Assembly (NCBI RefSeq): GCF_900105595.1
Contig: NZ_LT629784.1
Location: 3,100,001 to 3,164,000, forward strand
DNA length: 64,000 bases
Direction of reading: 5' to 3'
Source: Stappia sp. ES.058
Lineage (GTDB): Bacteria > Pseudomonadota > Alphaproteobacteria > Rhizobiales > Stappiaceae
Below are positions 18,316 to 30,082 of the stretch, piece by piece. The notes under the pieces are model-generated. The model was given only the letters and a program-made list of their open reading frames with translations. It had not been told where the DNA came from and made no database searches. Position 1 is the stretch's first letter; each line of letters begins with the position of its first letter. The translations under genes and the position numbers were made by a program.

Positions 18316-20343
18316 ATGGAGACCACGCCGGGCGCGCCGAAACTCCGACGGCGTTGGCCGGCACTTGCGGTCTGGGGGATCGCGCTTGTCGCCTTCGTTG
18401 TCCTTTGGAAGTTCGGAAAGCCGGTCGCGGACTGGGCCTTCGAGCTGCCGCGCGGCTGGCAAATTCCGGTGCAGCGCTGGATCAGCGACGCCATGCGCTG
18501 GCTGGTGGATGATGCAAGCTTCGGCCTCTTCACCTTCACCGACCTGACCCGCTTCATCGCCGGTGCCATCGAGGCGCCCTACCGACTGATCCTGGGGTTG
18601 CTGTCGACCGGCATTCTCGACGGCCGGGGCTCCTCCGCGACCCAGATCCTGCCGCCGTTTTCCTGGATTGCGGTCATCGGCATCGCCGTGCTTTTGGGCC
18701 ATTATGCCGGCGGGCGCCGGCTTGCAGTCCTGGTTGGCGGATGTTTTGCGTTCGTCGCGGTGTTCGGTCAGTGGAGCGCGGCGATGGTCACCCTCGCCTC
18801 GATCCTGATCGCCGTGCCCGTCGGCATTGTCGGCGGATTGCTGCTGGGGCTTGCCGCCTTTCGCTGGCAGGCCGTCGAGACGGCGCTGCGGCCCCTGCTC
18901 GATCTGATGCAGACCGTGCCGGTGTTCGCCTATCTGGTCCCGATCCTCTTCCTCTTCGGCTTCGGACCGAGTTCGGCGATCATCGCCACCATCGTCTATG
19001 CGCTGCCGCCGATGACGCGTATCTCGCTGCTTGCCCTGCGCGCCGTTCCCGAAGAGGCGCATGAACTTGGCCGCATGACCGGATGCTCCAAGCGGCAGAT
19101 GACATGGCGCATTCTTGTGCCCAGCGCCATGCCCGGGCTGATGGTCGGCGTCAACCAGGTGATCATGCTCTCGCTCAACATGGTGATCATCGCCTCGATG
19201 ATCGGTGCGGGCGGCCTCGGCTTCGAGGTGCTTGCAGCGCTTCGCCGCCTCGACATCGGGGCAGGGTTCGAAGCCGGGCTCGCCATCGTCGCGCTCGCCA
19301 TCGCGCTCGACCGGCTGAGCCAGGCCCTGGCGGCCCGCCGCCCGAACCACGAAAGCGCGCAGGACCGGCGCGGAACCTTTGTGCATCGCCATCCCTATCT
19401 TGTGTCCGGTTTGGTTCTTATCGTCGTCAGCACACTGGCCGGGCTCGTCTCGGCCCCCTTGCAGACCTACCCCGAGGCCCTGCAAATCTCGTCCGGATCG
19501 CTTGGCAGCGATCTCGTCGGCTGGATCAACGTGCATTTCTTCGACCAGCTGGAAGCGGTGAAGAACACCCTGCTGCTCAACGTTCTGATCCCGTTCAAGC
19601 GCTTCCTGCTCGGCCTGCCCTGGATCGGCGTCGTCGGCATTCTGGCGCTTGCCGGATTTCGCCTCGGCGGCTGGCGGTTGGCGCTGACAACGGCGGCCCT
19701 TTCCGCGCTGATCGCCTTCACCGGGCAGTGGGAAAAGGCGATGATCACCGTCTATCTCTGCGGCATTTCGGTCGCCATCGCCTGTCTCCTGGGCATTCCG
19801 GTCGGCATATGGGCCGCCGGTCGCGAGCGGGTCTGGCGGGCTGTCGAACTCGTCATCGACACGCTGCAGACACTGCCCTCCTTCGTCTATCTGATGCCGG
19901 CCGTCATGCTGTTTCGCGTCGGCGACTTCACCGCGATGATCGCGGTGGTCGCCTATGCCATCGCGCCCGCAATCCGCTACACCGCCTACGGCCTGCGCCG
20001 CGTCGATCCGCATTTGATCGAAGCCGGCATCGCCGCCGGCGCCACTCCCTGGCAGTTGCTGACGAAAGTTCGCCTGAAACTCGCCCTGCCCGAGATCCTG
20101 CTCGGGCTGAACCAGACCATCATGCTGGCACTCTCCATGCTGGTGATTACGGCCCTGGTCGGCACCCGCGATCTTGGCCAGGAGGTCTATATCGCGCTGA
20201 CCAAGGCGGACACCGGACGCGGTCTCGTCGCCGGTCTGGCGGTCGCCTTCATCGCCATCATCGCCGACCGGCTGATATCGGCCGCCTCCACACGATTGCG
20301 CGTCCGGCTCGGCCTTGCGAGCGCGCAGGAGACCCGCACATGA
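18316..20343 (+). CDS. Tandem-fused ProW-like permease of the quaternary-amine ABC transporter
   Basis: 675-aa membrane protein containing two complete ProW-type permease modules in one chain. The first EAA-like loop is around EEAHELGRMTGCSKRQM and ends in MVIIASMIGAGGLG; the second is around DPHLIEAGIAAGATPWQLL and ends in MLVITALVGTRDLG. ProW proteins normally carry one module and dimerise, so this is an internal duplication and fusion giving a pseudo-dimer. ATG 18316 has AGGAAGAG just upstream; an ATG at 18283, 2 nt after the previous stop, is the alternative. The stop overlaps the kinase start (ATGA). Confidence 0.88.
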   Translation: METTPGAPKLRRRWPALAVWGIALVAFVVLWKFGKPVADWAFELPRGWQIPVQRWISDAMRWLVDDASFGLFTFTDLTRFIAGAIEAPYRLILGLLSTGILDGRGSSATQILPPFSWIAVIGIAVLLGHYAGGRRLAVLVGGCFAFVAVFGQWSAAMVTLASILIAVPVGIVGGLLLGLAAFRWQAVETALRPLLDLMQTVPVFAYLVPILFLFGFGPSSAIIATIVYALPPMTRISLLALRAVPEEAHELGRMTGCSKRQMTWRILVPSAMPGLMVGVNQVIMLSLNMVIIASMIGAGGLGFEVLAALRRLDIGAGFEAGLAIVALAIALDRLSQALAARRPNHESAQDRRGTFVHRHPYLVSGLVLIVVSTLAGLVSAPLQTYPEALQISSGSLGSDLVGWINVHFFDQLEAVKNTLLLNVLIPFKRFLLGLPWIGVVGILALAGFRLGGWRLALTTAALSALIAFTGQWEKAMITVYLCGISVAIACLLGIPVGIWAAGRERVWRAVELVIDTLQTLPSFVYLMPAVMLFRVGDFTAMIAVVAYAIAPAIRYTAYGLRRVDPHLIEAGIAAGATPWQLLTKVRLKLALPEILLGLNQTIMLALSMLVITALVGTRDLGQEVYIALTKADTGRGLVAGLAVAFIAIIADRLISAASTRLRVRLGLASAQETRT

Positions 20344-21254
20344 GCTCAGCCTCCTCGCCTCAAACGGTATCGAGCGAGACGGAGCGCCGGGTCGCGGCTC
20401 TTCCCGTGTGGCGCGGCACGCCGGCGATGGAACCCCTGTCCGGCGGTCTGTCGAACGAAAGCGTTCTGGTGCGCGATGCCTCGGGTGCCTACGTCGTGCG
20501 GCTTGGGCGCGATTTTCCGTTTCATCATGTCGAGCGCGCGCGAGAGACCATGGTGACACGCGCGGCCGTCAACCTCGGGTTCGCCCCCGATCTCGTCTAT
20601 GCAGAACCCGGCGTGATGGTGACGCGCTTCATCGATGGCCACACATTCCAGGCCGAAGACGTGCGCGCGCACAGGCTGCGCATTGCCGCGCTGATCCGAC
20701 GCTTCCACCGGGAGATGCCGGCCGAGGTCTCCGGAGCGGGCTTCTTTTTCTGGGTTTTTCACGTCATTCGCGACTACGCCCGCACGCTGCACGCAGGCGG
20801 CTCGCGCATGGCCGATCGTTTGCCCGAATTTCTCCAGGCGGCGCAAACGATGGAACAGGCGCAAGTGCCGATGCCCATCGTGTTCGGCCATCACGACCTC
20901 CTGCCGGCGAATTTCATCGACGACGGCGAGCACCTCTGGCTGATCGATTTCGAATACGCGGGCTTTGGCACCGCAATGTTCGACCTCGCCGGCATCGCCT
21001 CCAATGCGGGTCTGTCGGCCGATGAATCCGTCGAACTGATGACCGCCTATCTGGAACACGCACCGGACGCCGCGATGCAGCGGGCCTATGCGGCAATGCA
21101 GGTCGCCTCGCTCCTGCGCGAAACCATGTGGAGCCTCGTTTCAGAACTCCACCTCACGGCCCCCGGCGTCGACTACGCCGCCTACACGGACGAAACGCTG
21201 GCGGCCTACGAGGCCGCACTTGACGATTACCAGTCACGCTTCGAGAAGGTCTGA
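20340..21254 (+). CDS. Choline/ethanolamine-kinase-like phosphotransferase (APH fold)
   Basis: 304-aa protein-kinase-like small-molecule kinase. The glycine-rich loop SGGLSNES is at 34-41, the catalytic loop HHDLLPAN at 184-191 (Asp186, Asn191) and the metal-binding IDFEYAGFG at 202-210 (Asp203). HxDLxxxN followed by DFEYAG is the pattern of choline/ethanolamine and thiamine kinases rather than antibiotic kinases. The start overlaps the permease stop. Between a quaternary-amine importer and a dimethylglycine-dehydrogenase-like oxidase, a choline-like substrate is the best guess, unproven. Confidence 0.82.
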   Translation: MSSASSPQTVSSETERRVAALPVWRGTPAMEPLSGGLSNESVLVRDASGAYVVRLGRDFPFHHVERARETMVTRAAVNLGFAPDLVYAEPGVMVTRFIDGHTFQAEDVRAHRLRIAALIRRFHREMPAEVSGAGFFFWVFHVIRDYARTLHAGGSRMADRLPEFLQAAQTMEQAQVPMPIVFGHHDLLPANFIDDGEHLWLIDFEYAGFGTAMFDLAGIASNAGLSADESVELMTAYLEHAPDAAMQRAYAAMQVASLLRETMWSLVSELHLTAPGVDYAAYTDETLAAYEAALDDYQSRFEKV

Positions 21255-21258
21255 ATCC

Positions 21259-23703
21259 ATGTCGCTTCCCTCGCACGCCCAGGTCGTCGTCATCGGCGGC
21301 GGTATCATCGGCTGCTCCACGGCCTATCACCTGGCCCGCGATCACAAGGCGGACGTCCTGCTCCTGGAACAGGGCCAACTGACCAGCGGTTCGACCTGGC
21401 ACGCAGCCGGTCTCGTCGGCCAGTTGCGCTCCTCCGCCTCCATCACCCAGGTGCTGAAATACTCCGTCGATCTCTACAAGCGGCTCGATGCGGAGACCGG
21501 ACTGGAAACCGGCTGGAAGATGAACGGCTGCCTGCGCCTTGCCTGCAACGAGGACCGCTGGACCGAATACAAGCGGCTGGCGACCACCGCGCGCAGCTTC
21601 GGCATGGAGATGGCCCTGCTGTCGCCGTCCGAGGTCAAGGCGATGTGGCCGCTGATGAATGTCGACGATCTGGTCGGCGCGAGCTTCCTGCCGACCGACG
21701 GGCAGGCAAGCCCCTCCGACATCACCCAGTCGCTCGCCAAGGGCGCGCGCATGCATGGCGCGCGCATCATGGAAGGCGTTGGCGTCACCGGCTTCGCCAT
21801 GGACGGCAAGCGGATCACCCGCGTCGACACCACCGCCGGGCCGGTGACCTGCGATCTCGTCGTCAATTGCGCCGGCCAGTGGGCGCGCCAGGTCGGCGCG
21901 ATGGCCGGCATCAACGTGCCGCTGCAGCCCGTGAAGCATCAGTTCGTCATCACCGAACAGATCGACGGCATCACGTCGCAAACACCGACGGTGCGCGATC
22001 CGGACCGCCGCACCTATTTCAAGGAAGAGGTCGGCGGCCTTGCGATGGGCGGCTATGAGCCCGATCCCATTGCCTGGACCACGGGTGATGTGCCCAACGA
22101 CTTCCAGTTCCAGCTCTTCGACGATGACTGGGACCACTTCGAGCAACATCTCCTCAACACGGTGCACCGCGTTCCGGCACTGGAGACCGCCGGCGTCAAG
22201 CAGATGATCAACGGCCCGGAGAGCTTTACACCCGATGGCAATTTCATCCTGGGTGCGGCACCGGAATGCGACAACATGTTCGTCGGCGCCGGCTTCAACG
22301 CCTTCGGCATCGCATCCGGCGGCGGCGCCGGCTGGGTTCTGGCGGAATGGGCGATGACGGGCGAAGCGCCGCTCGATCTGTGGAGCGTCGACATCCGTCG
22401 CTTTTCCGGTCTGCACCGCGATCGCGACTGGGTGTGCGAACGCACGCTGGAAGCCTACGGCAAGCATTACACCATCGGCTTTCCGCATGAGGAATACGAA
22501 AGCGGACGGCCGCGCATCGTCTCCCCGCTGTACGAACGGCTCAAGGCACGCGGTGCCGTCTTCGGTTCCAAACTCGGGTGGGAGCGGCCCAACTGGTTCG
22601 CCCGGCCGCACGACGAGCCGCGCGACATCTATTCGATGGGCCGGCAGAACTGGTTCAACGCCGTCGGCGAGGAACACAAGGCGGTTCGCGAGACCGTCGG
22701 GCTGTTCGACCAGTCGTCCTTCGCCAAGTTCGAGCTCTCCGGGAAAGGCGCCGCCGAAGCGCTGGAACAGATCTGCTCCAACAAGGTGGGCAAGCCGGCC
22801 GGGCGGCTCACCTACACGCAGTTGCTCAATTCGCGCGGCGGCATCGAGTGCGACCTGACGGTCGCCCGCCTCGAAGACGATCTCTTCTATATCGTCACCG
22901 GAACCGGCTTTCGCACCCATGACGGCGCCTGGATCGCCGATCATCTGCCCGACGGCACCGATGCGACGCTCCGCGACGTGACCGAAGACTACGGCACATT
23001 GTCCTTGATGGGACCGAACGCCCGCCTGGTGCTTGCCGCCGCGGCGCCGGATGACGACGTGAGCAACGAGGCCTTCCGCTTCGGCCATGTCCGCGAGATC
23101 ACGATTGCCGGCTGCCCGGTGCGCGCGCTGCGGGTCACCTATGTCGGCGAACTGGGCTGGGAGTTGCATATCCCCATCGAAAAGACCGGCGAGGTGTTCG
23201 ATACGTTGATGCGCGTCGGCAAGGGTCACGGCATTCGCCTGGCCGGCTACCGCGCCATCGATTCGTTGCGCCTGGAAAAAGGCTACCGCGCCTGGGGCTC
23301 AGACATCACGGCGAACGACAGTCCCTATGAAGCCGGTCTCGGCTGGGCGGTCAAACTCAAGTCGGAACTCCCCTTCAACGGGCGCGCGGCGGCCGAGCGC
23401 GCCGCCAACGCCCCGTTGAACAAAAAACTCGCCGCCTTCACGGTCGACGACCCGAATGTCGTTCTGCTTGGCCGCGAGACCATCCTGCGCGACGGCGCGT
23501 TTGCCGGCTACCTGACCAGCGGCGGCTTCGGCTACACGCTCGGCAAGCCCATCGGCTATGGGTACGTCAGGAACGCCGACGGCATCACCGACGACTATCT
23601 TACCAAGGGCACATATGAACTGGTCGTCGCCAACGAACGCGTTCCGGCCGCACTGCATCTTGGCCCGCTTTATGATCCGAAGAACGCCCGCGTGAAGGCA
23701 TAG
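21259..23703 (+). CDS. Dimethylglycine/sarcosine dehydrogenase-like flavoprotein (DAO + GcvT domains)
   Basis: 814-aa enzyme. N-terminal DAO domain with VVIGGGIIGCSTAYHL (residues 10-25) and TSGSTWHAAG (42-51), where His48 is the probable covalent FAD attachment site of the DMGDH/SARDH family. The central segment GWERPNWFA and a C-terminal GcvT-type folate-binding domain (residues about 440-800, VTYVGELGWELHIP) complete the layout. Such enzymes remove an N-methyl group and pass the one-carbon unit to tetrahydrofolate. It starts 5 nt after the kinase. The true N-methyl substrate is unknown; betaine-derived dimethylglycine is the simplest reading. Confidence 0.9.
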   Translation: MSLPSHAQVVVIGGGIIGCSTAYHLARDHKADVLLLEQGQLTSGSTWHAAGLVGQLRSSASITQVLKYSVDLYKRLDAETGLETGWKMNGCLRLACNEDRWTEYKRLATTARSFGMEMALLSPSEVKAMWPLMNVDDLVGASFLPTDGQASPSDITQSLAKGARMHGARIMEGVGVTGFAMDGKRITRVDTTAGPVTCDLVVNCAGQWARQVGAMAGINVPLQPVKHQFVITEQIDGITSQTPTVRDPDRRTYFKEEVGGLAMGGYEPDPIAWTTGDVPNDFQFQLFDDDWDHFEQHLLNTVHRVPALETAGVKQMINGPESFTPDGNFILGAAPECDNMFVGAGFNAFGIASGGGAGWVLAEWAMTGEAPLDLWSVDIRRFSGLHRDRDWVCERTLEAYGKHYTIGFPHEEYESGRPRIVSPLYERLKARGAVFGSKLGWERPNWFARPHDEPRDIYSMGRQNWFNAVGEEHKAVRETVGLFDQSSFAKFELSGKGAAEALEQICSNKVGKPAGRLTYTQLLNSRGGIECDLTVARLEDDLFYIVTGTGFRTHDGAWIADHLPDGTDATLRDVTEDYGTLSLMGPNARLVLAAAAPDDDVSNEAFRFGHVREITIAGCPVRALRVTYVGELGWELHIPIEKTGEVFDTLMRVGKGHGIRLAGYRAIDSLRLEKGYRAWGSDITANDSPYEAGLGWAVKLKSELPFNGRAAAERAANAPLNKKLAAFTVDDPNVVLLGRETILRDGAFAGYLTSGGFGYTLGKPIGYGYVRNADGITDDYLTKGTYELVVANERVPAALHLGPLYDPKNARVKA

Positions 23704-26386
<2,683 letters not shown>

Positions 26387-26434
26387 CGTCGAAGCGCCCG
26401 CACGTTCGGGCGCAGGGTTTGAAACCGAAACAAG

Positions 26435-26466
26435 CGGCGGTCCGGTCATCCGGGCCGCCGTTTTTT
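26435..26466 (+). terminator. Rho-independent terminator of katG
   Basis: Stem CGGCGG-T-CCGG pairs with CCGG-G-CCGCCG around a TCAT loop (11 pairs including one G-U), directly followed by TTTTTT. It is 49 bp after the katG stop and 10 bp before the stop of the convergent reductase gene. Confidence 0.9.
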
Positions 26467-26475
26467 CATGGCGGC

Positions 26476-27507
26476 TCAAAAGACCGAATGCTCGCCCCGC
26501 TCCACGGTGGCCTCGCCGTTCAACACCCGCTCGTAATAGGCAAACAGCGTGTCGCTGCCGGTGGATGGCGTCGCGTCCGCATCATATGTATCGGTCGCCG
26601 GATCGAGAACCAGCATGGACTGGGTCGCGTAATAACGACCGATCCGCGCAAGTTCCGCCTTTTCCGCAAGCGTTGGACTGACCCGGCCCAGCAACGCCAG
26701 TCCGCCGATGATCCCATCCAGCAAGGCGACCGGGACGTGCTTGAATTTCGGGCTTCGCCCGAGCAGCCGAAACAGCGCCTCACCCTGCTGTTTCGGCGTG
26801 ATCGCGGGTCCGGGGCCGCCAATCGGCAGCACCTGGTTGTGACGGCTCTCGTCAAAGACGCAGGCGGCAATGAAGCACCCGAGGTCGTCGTCGCTGATCG
26901 GCTTGCAGGCAGTCAGCTCGCCGTCGCCGAAGACCAGAAAGGGCTTTCCCTGCCTCACCCGTTCGATCTGCCCGGAGAGCGACTTGAAGAAGGCCGTCGG
27001 CCGGACGATTGCATAGGTGAGACCAGAGGCCATTAGCTCCGCCTCGAATGCGCGTTTGGCATGCTGAAACGCGAGCAGAGGCCGCTGCACGCAGATAGCC
27101 GACAACAGGACGAATGTCCCGGCCCCCGCCTCCCGCGCAGCATCCAGCGCATTGAGATTTGCCCGGTGATCGACCGCCCAGGCATCCTTCGGCGCACCGC
27201 TGCGCGACGCGAGACAGGAGACCACCGCATCGAAGCGCTCGCCGCAAAACCCGTCGCGGGCAAGCGAGGCCGGGTCCGTCACGTTGCCGAACCGCACCTG
27301 CGCCCCGGCAAGCATCCCCGCGCCCCCGCCACCGCCGGTCCCGCCGTCCCTGTCGGACCGCGGGCGCACGAAGCAGACGACCTCGGCGCCGCGCGCCACA
27401 AGGGCGCGAACCGTCGCCCGCCCGATCGTGCCGGTCGCACCGATAAGCAAGACGCGCGGTGCGGCCGTTGGCGCGAACCGTGACGCAACTGGCGATTGAT
27501 CGATCAT
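26476..27507 (-). CDS. bciA: Divinyl chlorophyllide 8-vinyl reductase-like protein (BciA type)
   Basis: 343-aa NAD(P)H-binding protein of the atypical SDR/DVR family. The Rossmann motif GATGTIG is at residues 23-29. Residues 168-205 (VRPTAFFKSLSGQIE, KPFLVFGDGELTACKPIS) are the diagnostic stretch of plant DVR and bacterial BciA. The enzyme reduces the C8-vinyl group in bacteriochlorophyll synthesis. GGAGG lies 3 nt before ATG 27507. No other photosynthesis gene is in the window; it stands between katG and an unrelated exported protein, so either the photosynthesis cluster is elsewhere or the protein has another reductase role. Confidence 0.85.
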   Translation of the reverse strand: MIDQSPVASRFAPTAAPRVLLIGATGTIGRATVRALVARGAEVVCFVRPRSDRDGGTGGGGGAGMLAGAQVRFGNVTDPASLARDGFCGERFDAVVSCLASRSGAPKDAWAVDHRANLNALDAAREAGAGTFVLLSAICVQRPLLAFQHAKRAFEAELMASGLTYAIVRPTAFFKSLSGQIERVRQGKPFLVFGDGELTACKPISDDDLGCFIAACVFDESRHNQVLPIGGPGPAITPKQQGEALFRLLGRSPKFKHVPVALLDGIIGGLALLGRVSPTLAEKAELARIGRYYATQSMLVLDPATDTYDADATPSTGSDTLFAYYERVLNGEATVERGEHSVF

Positions 27508-27623
27508 GAACCTCCAGGATTTTTCATGGCCCCACACTAGACGATCCGGCGGGCGGGTGAAGCGACCGATCCCGCAAACCCGTCACACGCAGCCCGACCA
27601 AAGAGTGACGACCCGGTTTTGTC

Positions 27624-28757
27624 TCACGCCACAGGCGGATGGGCCACCGCGAGGCGGCGCACCATGCGGCAATAAAGACGGAAGGCCAGACCATGGGCGC
27701 CAAGCCGGGTCGCCGCGACACACGGCAGGATCGTTCCCCAGTAGACACGCGCCAGCGTCGCCCGGTCGTTCTGGATCGCACGGGCGATGCCCGGCGCGAT
27801 GCGATAGTATTCCGCAATCGCCGCAAGCCCGCCGGGGCGGGCTGAAAGCCAGCCGTCCCGGAAGGCCCGCAGGCTGCGCAGCTCGAAACAATCGTCCGCG
27901 CGGCCCATGTGCACGCAACAGGCGGTGGTCAGGAAACAGTCGAGCGGCTCGCCGCAGGTCTCCGGGCCGCTTTCCTCGCGCGACAGACGTGCCCGCGCAT
28001 CGTTCATGAATTGGTCGAGCGCCGTGCCGAGACCGTCGGTGTCGAGATCGACCTGCGCGAGGCGCTTCCATTTCCCGCCGTCGGTGTCGTAGTAGCCGGT
28101 GATGAGTTGCAATCGTTTCGCGCCACGCAGCAGATCGGCCGCAGCATAGGTCTGTTCCTGAGATGAGACCTTCTCCCGGTGCCAGCCCGTTGTACTCGGG
28201 TTCGCGGCATCGAACCTTGGAAGCTGGTCAGGCGTGTCGCGGTCGACGCATGGCTCCTGACGGTCGCCAACCAGGTTTTCAGCCATGATGTCGCCCTCGG
28301 ACCTCTCGGAACACAACTCCATCGGCTTGTAGAGGTAGACAATGCTGGTTTCACCGCCGCCATCGGGGTCTTTCAGCAGGAAAAACGTGCGCATCTCGCG
28401 CGGGCTTTTTCCCTGGTGCTTCGGCGTAAACAGCGCATTGTAGGTCTCGTCCGGGACGCTTACGTCGATCGCCGACCCGTCCTTGAAATACGCGCTCTCG
28501 ATCGCATAGGTCGAACCGCTTTTCAGATCGAACGTCAACCCGGTCGGACGATGCTCGGCCGAGGCGGAATATCTGTGACCGATGAATTTATCGTCCGTAT
28601 AGCGCGATCTGATGGCGACCCTGAGGGTCCATTCCTTGAACCGCGTCTCCGCATTGCACAGTCCCTCGTCCACATCGGCAAAGACAGGCAGGCAATAACC
28701 GGAAAGCCCGGTGGCCGCGAACGCTCCCAGAAGATGGCGTCGGGTAAGGTTTGACAT
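27624..28757 (-). CDS. Tat-exported protein with CFI-box C-terminal domain, unknown function
   Basis: 377-aa protein starting SNLTRRHLLGAFAATGLSG, a twin-arginine signal with a hydrophobic core. The central part (about 35-250) is beta-rich and unrecognised. Residues 274-305 hold CFLTTACC followed by LRSLRAFRDGWL, the CFI-box pattern found at the C-terminus of many exported or surface proteins, here with an extra Cys pair at 280-281 and Cys290. A hairpin with CCCCTGA/TCAGGGG arms lies just upstream (28765-28783). It stands alone between convergent or same-strand genes. Function unknown. Confidence 0.7.
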   Translation of the reverse strand: MSNLTRRHLLGAFAATGLSGYCLPVFADVDEGLCNAETRFKEWTLRVAIRSRYTDDKFIGHRYSASAEHRPTGLTFDLKSGSTYAIESAYFKDGSAIDVSVPDETYNALFTPKHQGKSPREMRTFFLLKDPDGGGETSIVYLYKPMELCSERSEGDIMAENLVGDRQEPCVDRDTPDQLPRFDAANPSTTGWHREKVSSQEQTYAAADLLRGAKRLQLITGYYDTDGGKWKRLAQVDLDTDGLGTALDQFMNDARARLSREESGPETCGEPLDCFLTTACCVHMGRADDCFELRSLRAFRDGWLSARPGGLAAIAEYYRIAPGIARAIQNDRATLARVYWGTILPCVAATRLGAHGLAFRLYCRMVRRLAVAHPPVA

Positions 28758-29006
28758 GGAAGAGCCCCTGATTGCTTCAGGGGAGAGTTTTCTCGATCAA
28801 GACGGAGAGGGTCAAGTCCCCTGAGGGCTCCCGTCTGCCCGTGGGGAGGAGGCCTGCCCGAGGGGTGGAGGCCTAGCACTGCGAAAGGAGCGCGCCGGCT
28901 TGACTGCGGGTGACAGGCACGCGGACACGGCACGGACACCGGTGCGCTGCGTATCCTGCCTCATCCGCTTATGTGCCGGAACGATCGCTCCCGGTCTCGC
29001 GGTCGG

Positions 29007-29044
29007 GCGCATCGCGCGAGATTATTCGCGCGATGCGCTTTTTT
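29007..29044 (+). terminator. Strong plus-strand terminator with no obvious gene
   Basis: Perfect 13-bp arms (29007-29019 and 29026-29038) around a 6-nt loop, followed by TTTTTT on the plus strand. On the minus strand no T-run follows, so it does not suit the brkB gene whose stop codon it overlaps. No plus-strand gene ends here, which suggests a short unannotated transcript from 28.8-29.0 kb or a block against transcription into brkB antisense. Confidence 0.75.
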
Positions 29045-30035
29045 CGATCGCCCGCGCATTCCCCGTCCCCGACGCGACGTGATCGGCGACATAGGCGCCG
29101 CGCTCGCCCATCGGCCGGTCTTCGCCAACGGTCGTGTCGATCCTCGTCTGATGCTCGATTTCAGCATTGAGTTCGGCGCCCATTATCGTCACCACAGCGG
29201 AAAACCAGAGCCAGAGCAGCAGGACGACAATGGAGGAAAGCGTCCCGTGAAGTGCTTCGTAATTGGCCACCCGTTCGACATAGGTGGTGAAGACAATGGA
29301 TCCGACCAACCACAGCAGCGCAGCGGCGACCGCTCCCGTCGTGACCCACTTCGTCTTCGCCTGGCGTCTCGACGGAGCGAAACGATAGGTCAGCGAGAGT
29401 CCCACGATGACCGCAGCGATTATCACGGGCCAGCGGAAGATCGTCAGGAGCGTCTCGTTCATTCCGGAAAACGGGAGAACTGAAATGGCAACGGGAATGG
29501 CGACAAAGGCGATGACCGCGCAGACACCGATCAGGAGCGCGGCAAAGGTCAGGCCAAAAGCCGTCAGTTGGAAGCGCAACAACGGGCGTTCCTCGCGCTC
29601 CCGGTATGCGAGCGTGGCCGCCGTCATCATTGCCCGTACGCCGGCCCCGGCGGCCCAGAACGCCAGCAACACACCCAACAGCGCCTTCAAGGTCAGCGCT
29701 GAATGAGGCTGACTTGTAACAATAATGCGCTCGAACTGATCGGTGAAGAGGCTCATTGTGCTTTCCGGCAGAATGGCCCCGACTTCATCAAGCAAGCCAC
29801 GGATTGCATCCGGTGACGCAAGCAGGGATGCGACCGAGAAAAGGGACGTAAGCGCAGGCACCAGCGCCAGAAGGAAGTAGAAGGCAACCCCCGCGCCGAT
29901 CAGCAGCACATTGTCGGCCTGCACCTGTGTCCATGTGCGTTTCAACACAGCCCACCACCCGGCGAGCGGAATGTGCAGCACGGAGGTCGCCATCGCGCCA
30001 TTGCGGTGGCGCACCGGTCGCTTCAATGCATTCAT
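29022..30035 (-). CDS. YihY/BrkB-family membrane protein
   Basis: 337-aa inner-membrane protein with six predicted helices. Conserved segments are ADNVLLIGAGVAFYFLLALVP near residue 40, LKALLGVLLAFWAAGAGVRAMM, and the C-terminal VVLLLWLWFSAVVTIMGAELNAE. The family's function is unsettled (proposed exporter). ATG at 30035 is 9 nt from the -10 element of an exact EcfG promoter, which would give an almost leaderless mRNA; Met15 at 29993 is an alternative start. The expected start point and the EcfG promoter suggest stress induction. Confidence 0.88.
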   Translation of the reverse strand: MNALKRPVRHRNGAMATSVLHIPLAGWWAVLKRTWTQVQADNVLLIGAGVAFYFLLALVPALTSLFSVASLLASPDAIRGLLDEVGAILPESTMSLFTDQFERIIVTSQPHSALTLKALLGVLLAFWAAGAGVRAMMTAATLAYREREERPLLRFQLTAFGLTFAALLIGVCAVIAFVAIPVAISVLPFSGMNETLLTIFRWPVIIAAVIVGLSLTYRFAPSRRQAKTKWVTTGAVAAALLWLVGSIVFTTYVERVANYEALHGTLSSIVVLLLWLWFSAVVTIMGAELNAEIEHQTRIDTTVGEDRPMGERGAYVADHVASGTGNARAIEKSASRE

Positions 30036-30043
30036 GACTGTTC

Positions 30044-30069
30044 AACGCGCGGCGTCTGCCTTGCGTTCC
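30044..30069 (-). promoter_or_regulatory. EcfG-type promoter for brkB
   Basis: Minus strand reads GGAAC (30069-30065), 17 nt, then CGTT (30047-30044), the consensus of the general stress sigma factor EcfG. Confidence 0.7.
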
Positions 30070-30082
30070 CTGATGTTTTTTT

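Noticed and set aside
19083..20339. In-frame upstream extension of the choline-kinase-like gene
   Set aside because: It runs out of frame through the tandem permease; the real start at 20340 overlaps the permease stop and begins the conserved domain.
28978..28982. GGAAC near 28.98 kb as another EcfG promoter
   Set aside because: No CGTT or close variant occurs 16-17 nt downstream.
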